From contig JAHENB010000007.1 of assembly GCA_024643345.1 (NCBI GenBank), positions 9,455 through 73,454 on the forward strand: DNA of 64,000 nt, in the 5' to 3' direction. Below, piece after piece: positions 28,175 through 36,307 of the stretch. The notes under the pieces were generated by a model, which saw only the letters and a program-made list of their open reading frames with translations, was not told the DNA's origin and made no database searches. The stretch's first letter is position 1; every line of letters starts with the position of its first letter. Origin of the DNA: Maribacter sp. (GTDB lineage Bacteria; Bacteroidota; Bacteroidia; Flavobacteriales; Flavobacteriaceae). A program made the position numbers and the translations under genes.

Positions 28175-28753
28175 ATGAGAAAGAATGTTTTAAGCCTGGC
28201 ACTAGCCCTTGTATTTGGATTAACGGCAACCGCTACCGAACCCGTCATTGATGGCAAAAAAGAAGTAAAGTCAGATGCGAGCCGTGTAGCGTGGAAAGCG
28301 TATAAAGTGACCGGTTCCCATCAAGGAACCATAGCACTGAATTCTGGAGCGTTGATTTTTGACAATGATAAATTGACCGGAGGCGAGTTCGAGGTTCAAA
28401 TGACATCTTTGGTATCAACCGATTTGGAAGGGGATTCAAAAGGAAAACTGGAGGGACACCTAAAATCGGATGATTTTTTTGGCGTTGAGAACCATCCTAC
28501 ATCAACTCTGGTTTTTACCAAGGTTGAGCCCAGTGGTAAAAATTCCTATGAAGTTACCGGCGACTTAACCATCAAAGGCATTACCAAGCCCATTACTTTT
28601 GATGTTTCGGTTTATGGCAGCAAAGCAACTGCAACCATGAAAATAGATCGTTCGCAATACAATGTGCGATATGGTTCAGGAAGTTTCTTTGAGAACCTGG
28701 GCGACAAAACCATCTATGATGAGTTTGATCTGGTAGTGGATTTGGAATTCTAA
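28175..28753 (+). CDS. YceI family lipid-binding protein
   Basis: 192 residues from the ATG at 28175. A Sec signal peptide (MRKNVLSLALALVFGLTATA) targets it to the periplasm. The mature part is the YceI lipocalin-like beta-barrel that binds isoprenoid or amide lipids: segments SRVAWKAYKVTGSHQGTI, FEVQMTSLVSTDLEGDSKGK, HPTSTLVFTKVE and YEVTGDLTIKGITKPITFDV are typical. It is the second gene after marR and ends at a strong two-tier terminator. In Flavobacteriia such MarR-YceI pairs recur; the ligand is unknown. Confidence 0.95.
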   Translation: MRKNVLSLALALVFGLTATATEPVIDGKKEVKSDASRVAWKAYKVTGSHQGTIALNSGALIFDNDKLTGGEFEVQMTSLVSTDLEGDSKGKLEGHLKSDDFFGVENHPTSTLVFTKVEPSGKNSYEVTGDLTIKGITKPITFDVSVYGSKATATMKIDRSQYNVRYGSGSFFENLGDKTIYDEFDLVVDLEF

Positions 28754-28772
28754 GAAAAAGAAAATAAGCCTA

Positions 28773-28817
28773 AAAGTCCTGCTTCCCATCCCGATGGGCG
28801 GCAGGGCTTTTTTTTTT
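28773..28817 (+). terminator. yceI terminator
   Basis: Outer stem AAAGTCCTGC / GCAGGGCTTT (one G-T pair), inner stem CCCATC / GATGGG, and a run of ten T from 28808. A strong intrinsic terminator isolating marR-yceI from the trp operon. Confidence 0.92.
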
Positions 28818-28829
28818 GGATTTGGACCA

Positions 28830-28859
28830 TTGTAGTTTAAAAAAAGGTTTCTATATTTG
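28830..28859 (+). promoter_or_regulatory. Promoter of the trp operon
   Basis: TTG at 28830-28832, 19 bp spacer, TATATTTG at 28852-28859: a full consensus match. Only 5 bases separate the -7 element from the ATG of the leader peptide, so the transcript should start at or within a few bases of that ATG. Confidence 0.85.
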
Positions 28860-28864
28860 GACCA

Positions 28865-28921
28865 ATGAAGAATATCGGAATCAACACTTGGTGGTGGAAC
28901 AACTTACGAACCGTATCGTGA
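28865..28921 (+). CDS. trpL: trp operon leader peptide (18 residues, three consecutive Trp)
   Basis: An 18-codon frame, MKNIGINTWWWNNLRTVS, directly after a strong promoter and before an intrinsic terminator and trpE. The three tandem TGG codons (28889-28897) are the hallmark of a trp attenuation peptide: scarce charged tRNA-Trp stalls the ribosome there. No Shine-Dalgarno sequence is present and the start site almost coincides with the ATG, so translation is probably leaderless. The peptide needs no function of its own. It is too short for ordinary gene calling. The combination of codons, position and hairpins makes the identification firm. Confidence 0.93.
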   Translation: MKNIGINTWWWNNLRTVS

Positions 28922-28924
28922 GCT

Positions 28925-28979
28925 GAGCATCATTGTAGTTAAACCATACAAAGGCTTGTCATCACGACAGGCCTTTTTT
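28925..28979 (+). promoter_or_regulatory. trp transcription attenuator (antiterminator plus terminator)
   Basis: Terminator: arms 28950-28960 and 28966-28976 form an 11-bp stem with one G-U pair around ATCAC, then a T-run. Alternative fold: GAGC (28925-28928) pairs with GCTT (28954-28957) and TTGTA (28933-28937) with TACAA (28947-28951); this captures the first terminator arm, so the two folds exclude each other. A ribosome stalled at the Trp codons leaves 28925 onward free (antitermination); one at the stop codon (28919-28921) covers it (termination). The pairings are seen in the sequence; the mechanism is by analogy with the E. coli trp attenuator. Confidence 0.85.
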
Positions 28980-29002
28980 AATTAACAGATTTACATTTTG
29001 GC

Positions 29003-30400
29003 ATGAAGTATCAATTGACTACCCATTATAAAAAGATATTGGCAGACACCATTACCCCCGTGAGCGTTTATTTGAAGATACGCGATCGGTTTCCCAACAG
29101 TATACTGTTGGAAAGTAGCGACTATCACGCCAACGATAATAGCTTCTCCTATATCTGTTGCAATCCCATAGCCTCGATCAAAGTGGAGAACGAACTGGTT
29201 CAGCAACAATATCCCGATGGCCATACCGAAAATATCGAAATTAAAAAGGATACTGATGTGGTGGGGATAATCGACGGCTTCAGTCGAAGGTTTCAGGGAT
29301 CGGCCAACGATTTTAAATTTATAGACAACGGGCTCTTCGGCTACATGGCCTACGACGCGGTACGGTATTTCGAAGATTTGAGCCTGGGCAAAAAAGCCGA
29401 TAGCATCACCATTCCCGATATCTATTATGCGGTGTACCAGAACGTGATCGCCATCAACCACTTTAAGAATGAGGCCTATATTTTCGCACATTGCTACGAA
29501 TCGGAAAGCAACATTCCCGAATTGGAGCAAATCCTCAACATCAGAAATTTTGCATCCTATAATTTCAAAAAAGAAGGAAAGGCTTCCTCCAATCTGAAAG
29601 ACGAAGAGTTCAAAGAACAGGTGCGGCTCGCCAAAAAACACTGTCAAAGGGGAGATGTTTTTCAGTTGGTACTTTCAAGAAGGTTTTCACAAGCTTTTAA
29701 AGGGGACGAATTCAATGTTTATCGCGCACTGCGTTCTATCAACCCCTCTCCATATCTCTTTTATTTTGATTATGGGGATTTCAAGATTTTTGGAAGCTCC
29801 CCTGAAGCACAATTGATCGTAAAAGATGGTAAAGCGGAAATCCACCCCATCGCCGGAACCTTTAAACGCACCGGTAACGATGAAAAAGATGCCGAATTGG
29901 CCAAAAGACTCACCGAGGACCACAAGGAAAACAGCGAACATGTGATGTTGGTAGATTTAGCGCGCAACGACCTTAGCAGAAATGGCAATATGGTACAGGT
30001 GGCCAATTATAGGGAGGTGCAGTTTTTTTCACATGTAATCCACTTGGTTTCCAAGGTCACCGGACAGAAGAAGAAAGATATCCCTACCATGAAGGTGGTT
30101 GCAGATACCTTTCCGGCAGGTACTTTAAGCGGTGCCCCCAAACATATGGCCATGCAATTGATCGAAAAATATGAAAAAACGGGCCGGGGATACTATGGTG
30201 GGGCCATTGGCTTCATGGATTTCAATGGCAATTTCAACCATGCCATCATGATCCGCACTTTTTTAAGCAAAAACCATCAATTGCATTTTCAAGCGGGTGC
30301 CGGTCTGGTCGCCGCATCTGACCCGGAAGATGAATTGCAGGAAACCTACAACAAACTTGGCGCATTGACCAAGGCATTGGAAATCGCTGAGACCATATAG
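29003..30400 (+). CDS. trpE: Anthranilate synthase component I
   Basis: Converts chorismate to anthranilate with ammonia supplied by TrpG, the first step of tryptophan synthesis. 465 residues. The N-terminal feedback site ILLESS (34-39) that binds tryptophan is intact, so allosteric inhibition is expected as well as attenuation. The chorismate-binding domain has HPIAGTFKRTG, the segment around RNDLSRNG and LSGAPKHMAMQLIEKYE, then GYYGGAIG. It is followed by trpG after 2 bases. It could in principle be a pabB homologue, but the trp leader and neighbours settle it. Confidence 0.97.
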   Translation: MKYQLTTHYKKILADTITPVSVYLKIRDRFPNSILLESSDYHANDNSFSYICCNPIASIKVENELVQQQYPDGHTENIEIKKDTDVVGIIDGFSRRFQGSANDFKFIDNGLFGYMAYDAVRYFEDLSLGKKADSITIPDIYYAVYQNVIAINHFKNEAYIFAHCYESESNIPELEQILNIRNFASYNFKKEGKASSNLKDEEFKEQVRLAKKHCQRGDVFQLVLSRRFSQAFKGDEFNVYRALRSINPSPYLFYFDYGDFKIFGSSPEAQLIVKDGKAEIHPIAGTFKRTGNDEKDAELAKRLTEDHKENSEHVMLVDLARNDLSRNGNMVQVANYREVQFFSHVIHLVSKVTGQKKKDIPTMKVVADTFPAGTLSGAPKHMAMQLIEKYEKTGRGYYGGAIGFMDFNGNFNHAIMIRTFLSKNHQLHFQAGAGLVAASDPEDELQETYNKLGALTKALEIAETI

Positions 30401-30402
30401 TA

Positions 30403-30975
30403 ATGAAGAAAATTTTAGTCATAGATAATTACGATAGTTTCACCTATAACCTGGTGCATTATTTGGAGGACTTGGATTGTGCCGTAACCGTAAAAAGAAA
30501 CGACCAACTAGATTTGGCAGAAGTGGAAGCCTTTGATAAAATAGTTTTGTCTCCCGGACCGGGAATTCCCGACGAGGCCGGCTTATTGAAAAAAATCATC
30601 GCCAAATATGCCCCCACAAAAAGTATTTTCGGGGTATGTTTGGGACAACAGGCCATCGCGGAGGTTTTTGGGGGCTCCTTGGTCAATTTAGATAAAGTAT
30701 ATCATGGCATCGCCACCAAAATTAAAATCATAAAAGATGATCCGTTGTTCAAGGACATGCCCAAAGAAATAGAAGTAGGCCGCTATCATTCTTGGGTCGT
30801 CGACACCCGTTTGCCAGATGTTTTGGAAGTCACTTCCTTGGATGAAAACGGGCAGATCATGTCGTTGCGGCATAGGCAATACGATGTATGTTCGGTACAA
30901 TTCCACCCAGAATCGGTATTGACGCCTTTTGGGATGAAAATATTGCAAAATTGGGTGAACGCACCATCGCCTTAA
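30403..30975 (+). CDS. trpG: Anthranilate synthase component II (glutamine amidotransferase)
   Basis: Releases ammonia from glutamine and passes it to TrpE. 190 residues, a class I amidotransferase. The catalytic triad is recognisable: Cys79 in GVCLGQQA, His168 and Glu170 in QFHPES. The oxyanion-strand motif SPGPGIP is at ~50-56. The start codon lies 2 bases after trpE, so expression is tightly coupled. In some bacteria the same subunit also serves PabB; no pab gene is visible here. Confidence 0.97.
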   Translation: MKKILVIDNYDSFTYNLVHYLEDLDCAVTVKRNDQLDLAEVEAFDKIVLSPGPGIPDEAGLLKKIIAKYAPTKSIFGVCLGQQAIAEVFGGSLVNLDKVYHGIATKIKIIKDDPLFKDMPKEIEVGRYHSWVVDTRLPDVLEVTSLDENGQIMSLRHRQYDVCSVQFHPESVLTPFGMKILQNWVNAPSP

Positions 30976-31041
30976 TTGAAGAAATAAGCCAAGGCAGGGA
31001 GCGATAATTTAAGCATGCGTTCCTTATGGATTAATTACAAT

Positions 31042-31065
31042 TCCCATTTTAAAGAAGCAATGGGA
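31042..31065 (+). other. Hairpin in the trpG-trpD spacer
   Basis: TCCCATT (31042-31048) and AATGGGA (31059-31065) form a 7-bp stem in the only long gap (112 bp) inside the trp operon. No T-run follows, so it is not a terminator; an mRNA processing or stability role is possible. Confidence 0.4.
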
Positions 31066-31087
31066 TGAAAACAAAAGAAATTGCGCC

Positions 31088-32080
31088 ATGAAAGAAACAT
31101 TGAATAGACTGATCAATCATGAACAGCTTTCGAAAACCGATGCCAAAACCATTTTGGTCAACATAGCGAAAGGGGATTACAATAGCAGTCAGATCGCTGC
31201 GTTCCTCACGGTATATATGATGCGAAGCATCACTATAGAAGAATTGGAAGGTTTTAGGGATGCCCTCTTGGAACTCTGTCTGGCCATCGATTTGGCGGCC
31301 TATGACCCAATCGACCTATGCGGTACCGGGGGAGATGGCAAAGACACCTTCAATATTTCAACCCTGGCCTCATTTGTTACCGCCGGGGCGGGCATTAAGG
31401 TAACCAAGCATGGTAATTATGGCGTTTCCTCAACCTGTGGCAGCAGCAATGTCATGGAATTCCTAGGTATTAAATTTAGCAGTGATGCCGATTTTTTGGA
31501 AAAGTCGATCGACAAGGCCGGTATCTGCGTCCTACATGCACCGCTGTTCCATCCCGCCATGAAAAATGTGGCGCCGATACGTCGGGAATTGGGGGTAAAG
31601 ACCTTCTTTAACATGTTGGGGCCTATGGTAAATCCGGCATTCCCAAAAAACCAAATGGTGGGGGTGTTCAATCTTGAATTGGCCCGTATGTATGGTTACC
31701 TATATCAGAATACAGATAAAAAATTCACTGTGCTGCATGCCTTGGATGGCTATGATGAAATTTCCCTTACCGGACGAACCAAGACCATATCGAACCGATC
31801 GGAAGGGATACTGGAACCGGAAGATTTTGGGGTAAAGGCCATTTCCCCAACCGACATTATAGGAGGTAAAAGCATCGCCGATTCGGCTAAAATTTTCATG
31901 GAGGTGATCGAAGGAAAGGGAACGGAAGCGCAAAACAACGTGGTCTGCGCCAATGCCGGCATCGCCATTGCCACCGTAAAAGGAATCGGCGCCATGGAAG
32001 GATTTGATCTGGCTATGGAATCATTGCGCAGCGGAAATGGCCTACGGGCATTGAAAAAATTACGGGAAATGAGCAACTAA
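31088..32080 (+). CDS. trpD: Anthranilate phosphoribosyltransferase
   Basis: Transfers phosphoribose from PRPP to anthranilate, the second step of the pathway. 330 residues, normal length. The PRPP/Mg loop DLCGTGGDGKDTFNIST (~residues 77-93) and KHGNYGVSSTCGSSNVMEFLG are diagnostic, with the further motif HPAMKNVAPIRRELGVKTFFN. Its stop overlaps the trpC start by one base (TAATG). TrpD stands alone here, not fused to TrpG as in enterics. Confidence 0.97.
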   Translation: MKETLNRLINHEQLSKTDAKTILVNIAKGDYNSSQIAAFLTVYMMRSITIEELEGFRDALLELCLAIDLAAYDPIDLCGTGGDGKDTFNISTLASFVTAGAGIKVTKHGNYGVSSTCGSSNVMEFLGIKFSSDADFLEKSIDKAGICVLHAPLFHPAMKNVAPIRRELGVKTFFNMLGPMVNPAFPKNQMVGVFNLELARMYGYLYQNTDKKFTVLHALDGYDEISLTGRTKTISNRSEGILEPEDFGVKAISPTDIIGGKSIADSAKIFMEVIEGKGTEAQNNVVCANAGIAIATVKGIGAMEGFDLAMESLRSGNGLRALKKLREMSN

Positions 32081-32865
32081 TGGATATCCTTGAAAAAATT
32101 GTCGTAGACAAACACAAAGAAGTATTGTTGAAAAAATCGATTGTCCCTATCGCACAATTGGAAAACGCCATGCTTTTTAATCGGACCACCTTTTCTTTGG
32201 CCGAGGGCTTAAGAAATCGAGGTGCCGGAATCATTGCGGAACACAAACGACGATCGCCGTCAAAATCGATTATAAATCAGGATTTAAGTGTTCAGGAAGT
32301 GGCTTTGGGGTATCAACGGGCCGGGGCTTGTGGGATGTCGGTCTTGACCGATGGCAAATATTTCGGGGGATCATTGGATGATCTGCTTTTGGCACGTGCC
32401 GCAACCGGAATACCGCTTTTGCGGAAAGAATTTGTTATCGATGAATACCAGATCATTGAAGCCAGGGCCTATGGTGCCGATGTAATTTTATTGATCGCGG
32501 CCATCTTGTCCAAGGCACAGATCAAGTCGTTCTCGGAATTGGCCAAAAGTCTGCAAATGGAAGTGCTTTTGGAAGTTCATGACCAAGCGGAATTGGACCG
32601 GTCGATCATGCCCAGCCTAGACCTGTTGGGCGTAAACAATCGCAATCTGAAAACCTTTGAAGTAAGCCTCGAAACCAGTAAATCGCTTGCCAATGCCATC
32701 CCCGATGAATTCGTAAAGGTCTCCGAAAGTGGTATCGGCAACGTGGGTTCTATCAAAGAACTCATGCAATTTGGCTTTCAAGGGTTTCTAATCGGGGAAC
32801 AATTCATGGTTTCTGCCAAGCCAGGGGAAAGGGCCCGGGAATTTATCGAACTATTGACACTATGA
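32080..32865 (+). CDS. trpC: Indole-3-glycerol phosphate synthase
   Basis: Ring-closing decarboxylation of CdRP to indole-3-glycerol phosphate. 261-residue TIM barrel. Seen motifs: IIAEHKRRSPSK (catalytic Lys), SVLTDGKYFGGSLDDL, LRKEFVIDEYQI (second Lys), VLLEVHDQAELD, LGVNNRNLKTFEV and VSESGIGNVGSI. Separate from trpF, unlike the enteric TrpC-TrpF fusion. The stop overlaps the next start as ATGA. Confidence 0.97.
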   Translation: MDILEKIVVDKHKEVLLKKSIVPIAQLENAMLFNRTTFSLAEGLRNRGAGIIAEHKRRSPSKSIINQDLSVQEVALGYQRAGACGMSVLTDGKYFGGSLDDLLLARAATGIPLLRKEFVIDEYQIIEARAYGADVILLIAAILSKAQIKSFSELAKSLQMEVLLEVHDQAELDRSIMPSLDLLGVNNRNLKTFEVSLETSKSLANAIPDEFVKVSESGIGNVGSIKELMQFGFQGFLIGEQFMVSAKPGERAREFIELLTL

Positions 32866-33425
32866 AAATCGCCTATATCCTTTATGACGGGATTACCACT
32901 CTCGACTTTATCGGCATTTACGATCCGGTAAGTCGGCTAAGATCCATGGGGTTTTTGCCTGATCTCAGCTGGCATCTCTGTGCAGGCCAACCAAAGGTCA
33001 AAGACCATTTCGGCCTGGAAATCATCGTAGATAAGGTTTGGCCCAAATTGGATGGGTACGATGCCCTTGTAGTCCCGGGGGGCTTTGGGAGCAGGGCAAT
33101 GCAACAAGACAAAGATTTCATCAAATGGCTGCAGACAGCAGGTAAAGACACGCTAAAAATTTCCATTTGCACCGGAAGTCTATTACTGGGAGCCGCTGGT
33201 TTTTTAAAGGGGAAAAGAGCGACCACCCATTTTGCCGATTACCAACGGCTCGAAACTTACGCCAAGGAAGTACTGCGGGAACAAATTGTGGATGATGGTG
33301 ATGTCATCACGGCAGGGGCGGTCGCGGCATCTTTGGATCTGGGTTTATACCTTTGCCAGAAGTGGGCCGGCGAAGGAGCCATGGAAAAAATTGCAAAATC
33401 GATGAACTATAAGTTGGTGCGATGA
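32862..33425 (+). CDS. DJ-1/PfpI family protein inside the trp operon
   Basis: 187 residues, single flavodoxin-like domain. The nucleophile elbow is SICTGSLLLGAAG, with Cys103 followed by Thr104; an Asp lies near the N-terminus in TLDFIG (Asp15), and VVPGGFGSRAM precedes the elbow. This Asp/Cys/Thr set resembles isonitrile hydratase-type members more than proteases or DJ-1 chaperones. The gene overlaps trpC and trpF by 4 bases at both ends (ATGA), so it is translated with them and is not a passing insertion. No role in tryptophan synthesis is known to me. The substrate is unknown. Confidence 0.9.
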   Translation: MKIAYILYDGITTLDFIGIYDPVSRLRSMGFLPDLSWHLCAGQPKVKDHFGLEIIVDKVWPKLDGYDALVVPGGFGSRAMQQDKDFIKWLQTAGKDTLKISICTGSLLLGAAGFLKGKRATTHFADYQRLETYAKEVLREQIVDDGDVITAGAVAASLDLGLYLCQKWAGEGAMEKIAKSMNYKLVR

Positions 33426-34030
33426 AATTAAAGGTCTGCGGCATGAAACATAATGTCTTGGAGGTGGCGGGCTTAAAACCCGATTATCTAGGGTTCATTT
33501 TTTGGGAGCCATCGAAACGCTTTTTTGAAGGAGCCATTCCAAAGTTACCTGATAACATCAAAAAAGTTGGCGTTTTTGTTGATGCCACCTTGAAGGAAGT
33601 CAACGATCATATCGTTCAGCACGAACTTCAAATGGTGCAGTTGCACGGAAGGGAAACGCCGGCATTCTGCGCGGCCTTGCGCGATAGGGAAGTTGCGGTG
33701 ATCAAGGTATTTTCAATTGAAGATAATTTTGATTTTGAGGTGCTTAAACCCTATGAAGCAAGCTGTGATTACTTTTTGTTCGATACAAAAGGCAAACTAC
33801 CTGGAGGGAATGGTTTTGTTTTTAATTGGTCGGTTTTAAAAGAATACCCCTTGACCAAGCCATATTTTTTAAGTGGCGGTATCGGATTGGCGGAAAGCGA
33901 TTTGATAATGGAATTTTTAAAAAGACCCGAATCGAAGTATTGCCACGCCGTTGACGTTAACAGCAAGTTCGAGTCTCGGCCAGGATTAAAAGAGGTTGAG
34001 AAATTAGAAAAATTCAAAAAATTACTATGA
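33422..34030 (+). CDS. trpF: Phosphoribosylanthranilate isomerase
   Basis: Amadori rearrangement of PRA to CdRP, between TrpD and TrpC in the pathway. 202 residues, small TIM barrel. The catalytic Cys lies in KLKVCGMKH at the N-terminus and the general acid Asp in FLFDTKGKLPGG; LQMVQLHGRE and the C-terminal phosphate-binding FLSGGIG and AVDVNSKFESRPGLK are typical. The start overlaps the PfpI gene stop and its stop overlaps the trpB start, each by 4 bases. Confidence 0.96.
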   Translation: MKLKVCGMKHNVLEVAGLKPDYLGFIFWEPSKRFFEGAIPKLPDNIKKVGVFVDATLKEVNDHIVQHELQMVQLHGRETPAFCAALRDREVAVIKVFSIEDNFDFEVLKPYEASCDYFLFDTKGKLPGGNGFVFNWSVLKEYPLTKPYFLSGGIGLAESDLIMEFLKRPESKYCHAVDVNSKFESRPGLKEVEKLEKFKKLL

Positions 34031-35211
34031 GCACATACCACGCGAACGAAAAAGGGTATTATGGTGAGTTTGGCGGGGCCTTTATCCCTGAGATGCTTTA
34101 CCCCAACACCGAAGAACTGAGACAAAATTACATCAAAATCATGGAGGACCCGGGCTTTAAAGCGGAGTTCGACCAGTTGTTAAAAGACTATGTGGGCCGC
34201 CCTACCCCACTCTATTTTGCGAAACGGCTCTCCGATAAATATCGAACCAAGATATATCTCAAGAGGGAAGACCTCTGCCATACTGGGGCCCATAAGGTAA
34301 ACAACACCATTGGCCAGATCTTAATGGCCAAGAAATTGGGCAAGAACCGCATCATTGCCGAAACGGGCGCGGGACAGCACGGGGTGGCCACGGCCACGGT
34401 CTGCGCCTTGATGGGCATTGAATGCGTAGTGTATATGGGGGAAAAAGACATTGCACGTCAAGCACCCAATGTAGCACGGATGAAAATGTTGGGAGCCACG
34501 GTAAGACCTGCCCTTTCCGGGAGCAGAACATTGAAAGATGCAACGAACGAAGCCATCAGGGATTGGATCAACAACCCCGTAAATACCCATTACATCATCG
34601 GCTCTGTGGTGGGGCCACATCCATACCCCGATATGGTGGCCCGGTTTCAGTCGGTCATTTCCGAAGAAATCAAATGGCAATTGCTAGAAAAAGAAGGCCG
34701 GGATTATCCCGATTTTGTGATTGCCTGCGTAGGCGGTGGCAGTAACGCTGCCGGTGCCTACTATCATTATCTCGACCGACCGGAAGTGGGCATTATTGCC
34801 GTGGAGGCGGCGGGAAAAGGGGTCCATTCGGGAGAAAGCGCCGCAACTTCCGCCCTGGGCAGGGTCGGTATCATCCATGGAAGCAAAACCTTGTTGATGC
34901 AGACCCAAGACGGGCAGATCACCGAACCCTATTCCATCTCGGCTGGATTGGATTATCCGGGGGTAGGGCCCATGCATGCCCATTTGTATCGATCGGGCCG
35001 CGGAGAATTCATCTCCATAACCGATGATGAGGCCATGACCGCAGGTCTGATGGTTTCCCAAATGGAAGGCATTATCCCCGCGATTGAAACCTCGCACGCC
35101 TTCGCCATTTTCGACCACAGGCGATTTAGGCCAGACGATATTATCGTAATCAATCTTTCTGGACGTGGCGATAAAGACCTCAGCACCTATATCGATTATT
35201 TTAAACTCTAA
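34027..35211 (+). CDS. trpB: Tryptophan synthase beta chain
   Basis: PLP enzyme that condenses indole with serine. 394 residues, the standard TrpB1 type. The PLP lysine is in HTGAHKVNNTIGQ, the phosphate-binding loop is CVGGGSNAAGAYYH, and the C-terminus has HAFAIFDHRRF. The N-terminus YYGEFGGAFIPEML is typical of the form that partners TrpA. It is followed by trpA after 8 bases. Confidence 0.98.
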   Translation: MSTYHANEKGYYGEFGGAFIPEMLYPNTEELRQNYIKIMEDPGFKAEFDQLLKDYVGRPTPLYFAKRLSDKYRTKIYLKREDLCHTGAHKVNNTIGQILMAKKLGKNRIIAETGAGQHGVATATVCALMGIECVVYMGEKDIARQAPNVARMKMLGATVRPALSGSRTLKDATNEAIRDWINNPVNTHYIIGSVVGPHPYPDMVARFQSVISEEIKWQLLEKEGRDYPDFVIACVGGGSNAAGAYYHYLDRPEVGIIAVEAAGKGVHSGESAATSALGRVGIIHGSKTLLMQTQDGQITEPYSISAGLDYPGVGPMHAHLYRSGRGEFISITDDEAMTAGLMVSQMEGIIPAIETSHAFAIFDHRRFRPDDIIVINLSGRGDKDLSTYIDYFKL

Positions 35212-35219
35212 ATCCGCAA

Positions 35220-35987
35220 ATGAACAGAATCAACAAAAAATTAAACGAACCAGGGAAACTCCTCTCTATTTATTTTACTGCCGGATATCCCAAGATGGCG
35301 GATACGGTTCATATTATTCAGGAATTGGAGAAAAACGGGGTGGATATGGTAGAAATCGGCTTGCCGTTCAGCGACCCCTTGGCCGATGGGCCCACCATAC
35401 AGCAGAGTTCCACTGCCGCGTTGAGGAATGGGATGACCACTGAAAAGCTCTTTGCTCAATTGAAGGATATTCGAAAAACGGTATCCATACCATTGATCTT
35501 GATGGGGTATTTTAATCCGATGCTGCAATACGGCGTGGAGGCCTTTTGTGAAAAATGTAATGACATCGGAATCGATGGCATCATTATGCCCGACCTTCCC
35601 TTGGATGTTTATCTGGAAGAATATGAGACTACCTTTAAAAAGTTCGGATTGATCAACGTTTTCCTGATTACGCCCCAAACCAGCGATGATCGCATCCGAC
35701 AAATCGACAAGGCTTCGCAAGGATTCATTTACATGGTAAGCTCGGCCAGTGTTACGGGCTCAAAGACGGGCTTCGGCAAAACCCAGACCGAATATTTTGA
35801 CCGCATTGCCTCATTGAAACTGCATAACCCTCAAATCGTGGGATTTGGCATCAACAATGCCGACACCTTTCAACAAGCTACCGGAAAGGCCAAAGGCGCT
35901 ATCATCGGTTCGGCATTCATCAAGTACCTTACAGAAAAAGGAGTGGCCAATATCGGTGACTTCATCAAAACGATTAGGCCCCTATGA
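35220..35987 (+). CDS. trpA: Tryptophan synthase alpha chain
   Basis: Cleaves indole-3-glycerol phosphate to indole, which is channelled to TrpB. 255 residues. Catalytic Glu in MVEIGLPFSDPLADGPTIQ and catalytic Asp in IIMPDLPLDVY; the phosphate-binding segment is FGINNADTF...GAIIGSAFIKY. Some TrpA loop residues are shortened relative to E. coli (268 aa). Its stop overlaps the start of a 75-codon gene as ATGA. Confidence 0.97.
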   Translation: MNRINKKLNEPGKLLSIYFTAGYPKMADTVHIIQELEKNGVDMVEIGLPFSDPLADGPTIQQSSTAALRNGMTTEKLFAQLKDIRKTVSIPLILMGYFNPMLQYGVEAFCEKCNDIGIDGIIMPDLPLDVYLEEYETTFKKFGLINVFLITPQTSDDRIRQIDKASQGFIYMVSSASVTGSKTGFGKTQTEYFDRIASLKLHNPQIVGFGINNADTFQQATGKAKGAIIGSAFIKYLTEKGVANIGDFIKTIRPL

Positions 35988-36211
35988 AAGATCTTTTCAA
36001 CAATTGGAAAATCGTAGTACTGATTTGCCTCACCTTGGGTCTGGCACCATTTTTTCCGGAACCACATATTTGGGGCAAGATCAAATGGATTGCAGGAGGA
36101 GCGGTCGGCATGCGGTTCACCGACTGGTTCGATGTTGCTTTACATGGATTCCCTTTTGTACTCCTGCTTCGATTGACGGTACTAAAAATCATAAGCTTGG
36201 CCAAAACATAG
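35984..36211 (+). CDS. Small membrane protein of unknown function coupled to trpA
   Basis: 75 residues. Two hydrophobic segments (about 9-24 and 50-68) flank a loop with PEPHIWGKIKWIAGGAVGM. Four Trp codons are unusual for so short a protein. The start overlaps the trpA stop by 4 bases (ATGA), which argues it is a real gene translated with the operon. I do not recognise the family. Position at the end of the trp operon suggests regulation by tryptophan; whether it has a related role is unknown. Confidence 0.7.
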   Translation: MKDLFNNWKIVVLICLTLGLAPFFPEPHIWGKIKWIAGGAVGMRFTDWFDVALHGFPFVLLLRLTVLKIISLAKT

Positions 36212-36307
36212 TTTTGTCTATATTTAGGGCACACAAAACACTGAAGCCAGCACCGGAGTGCCCATGATCGACATATAATCTAAACCCTAATGAACCTAAA
36301 AGTTTTT

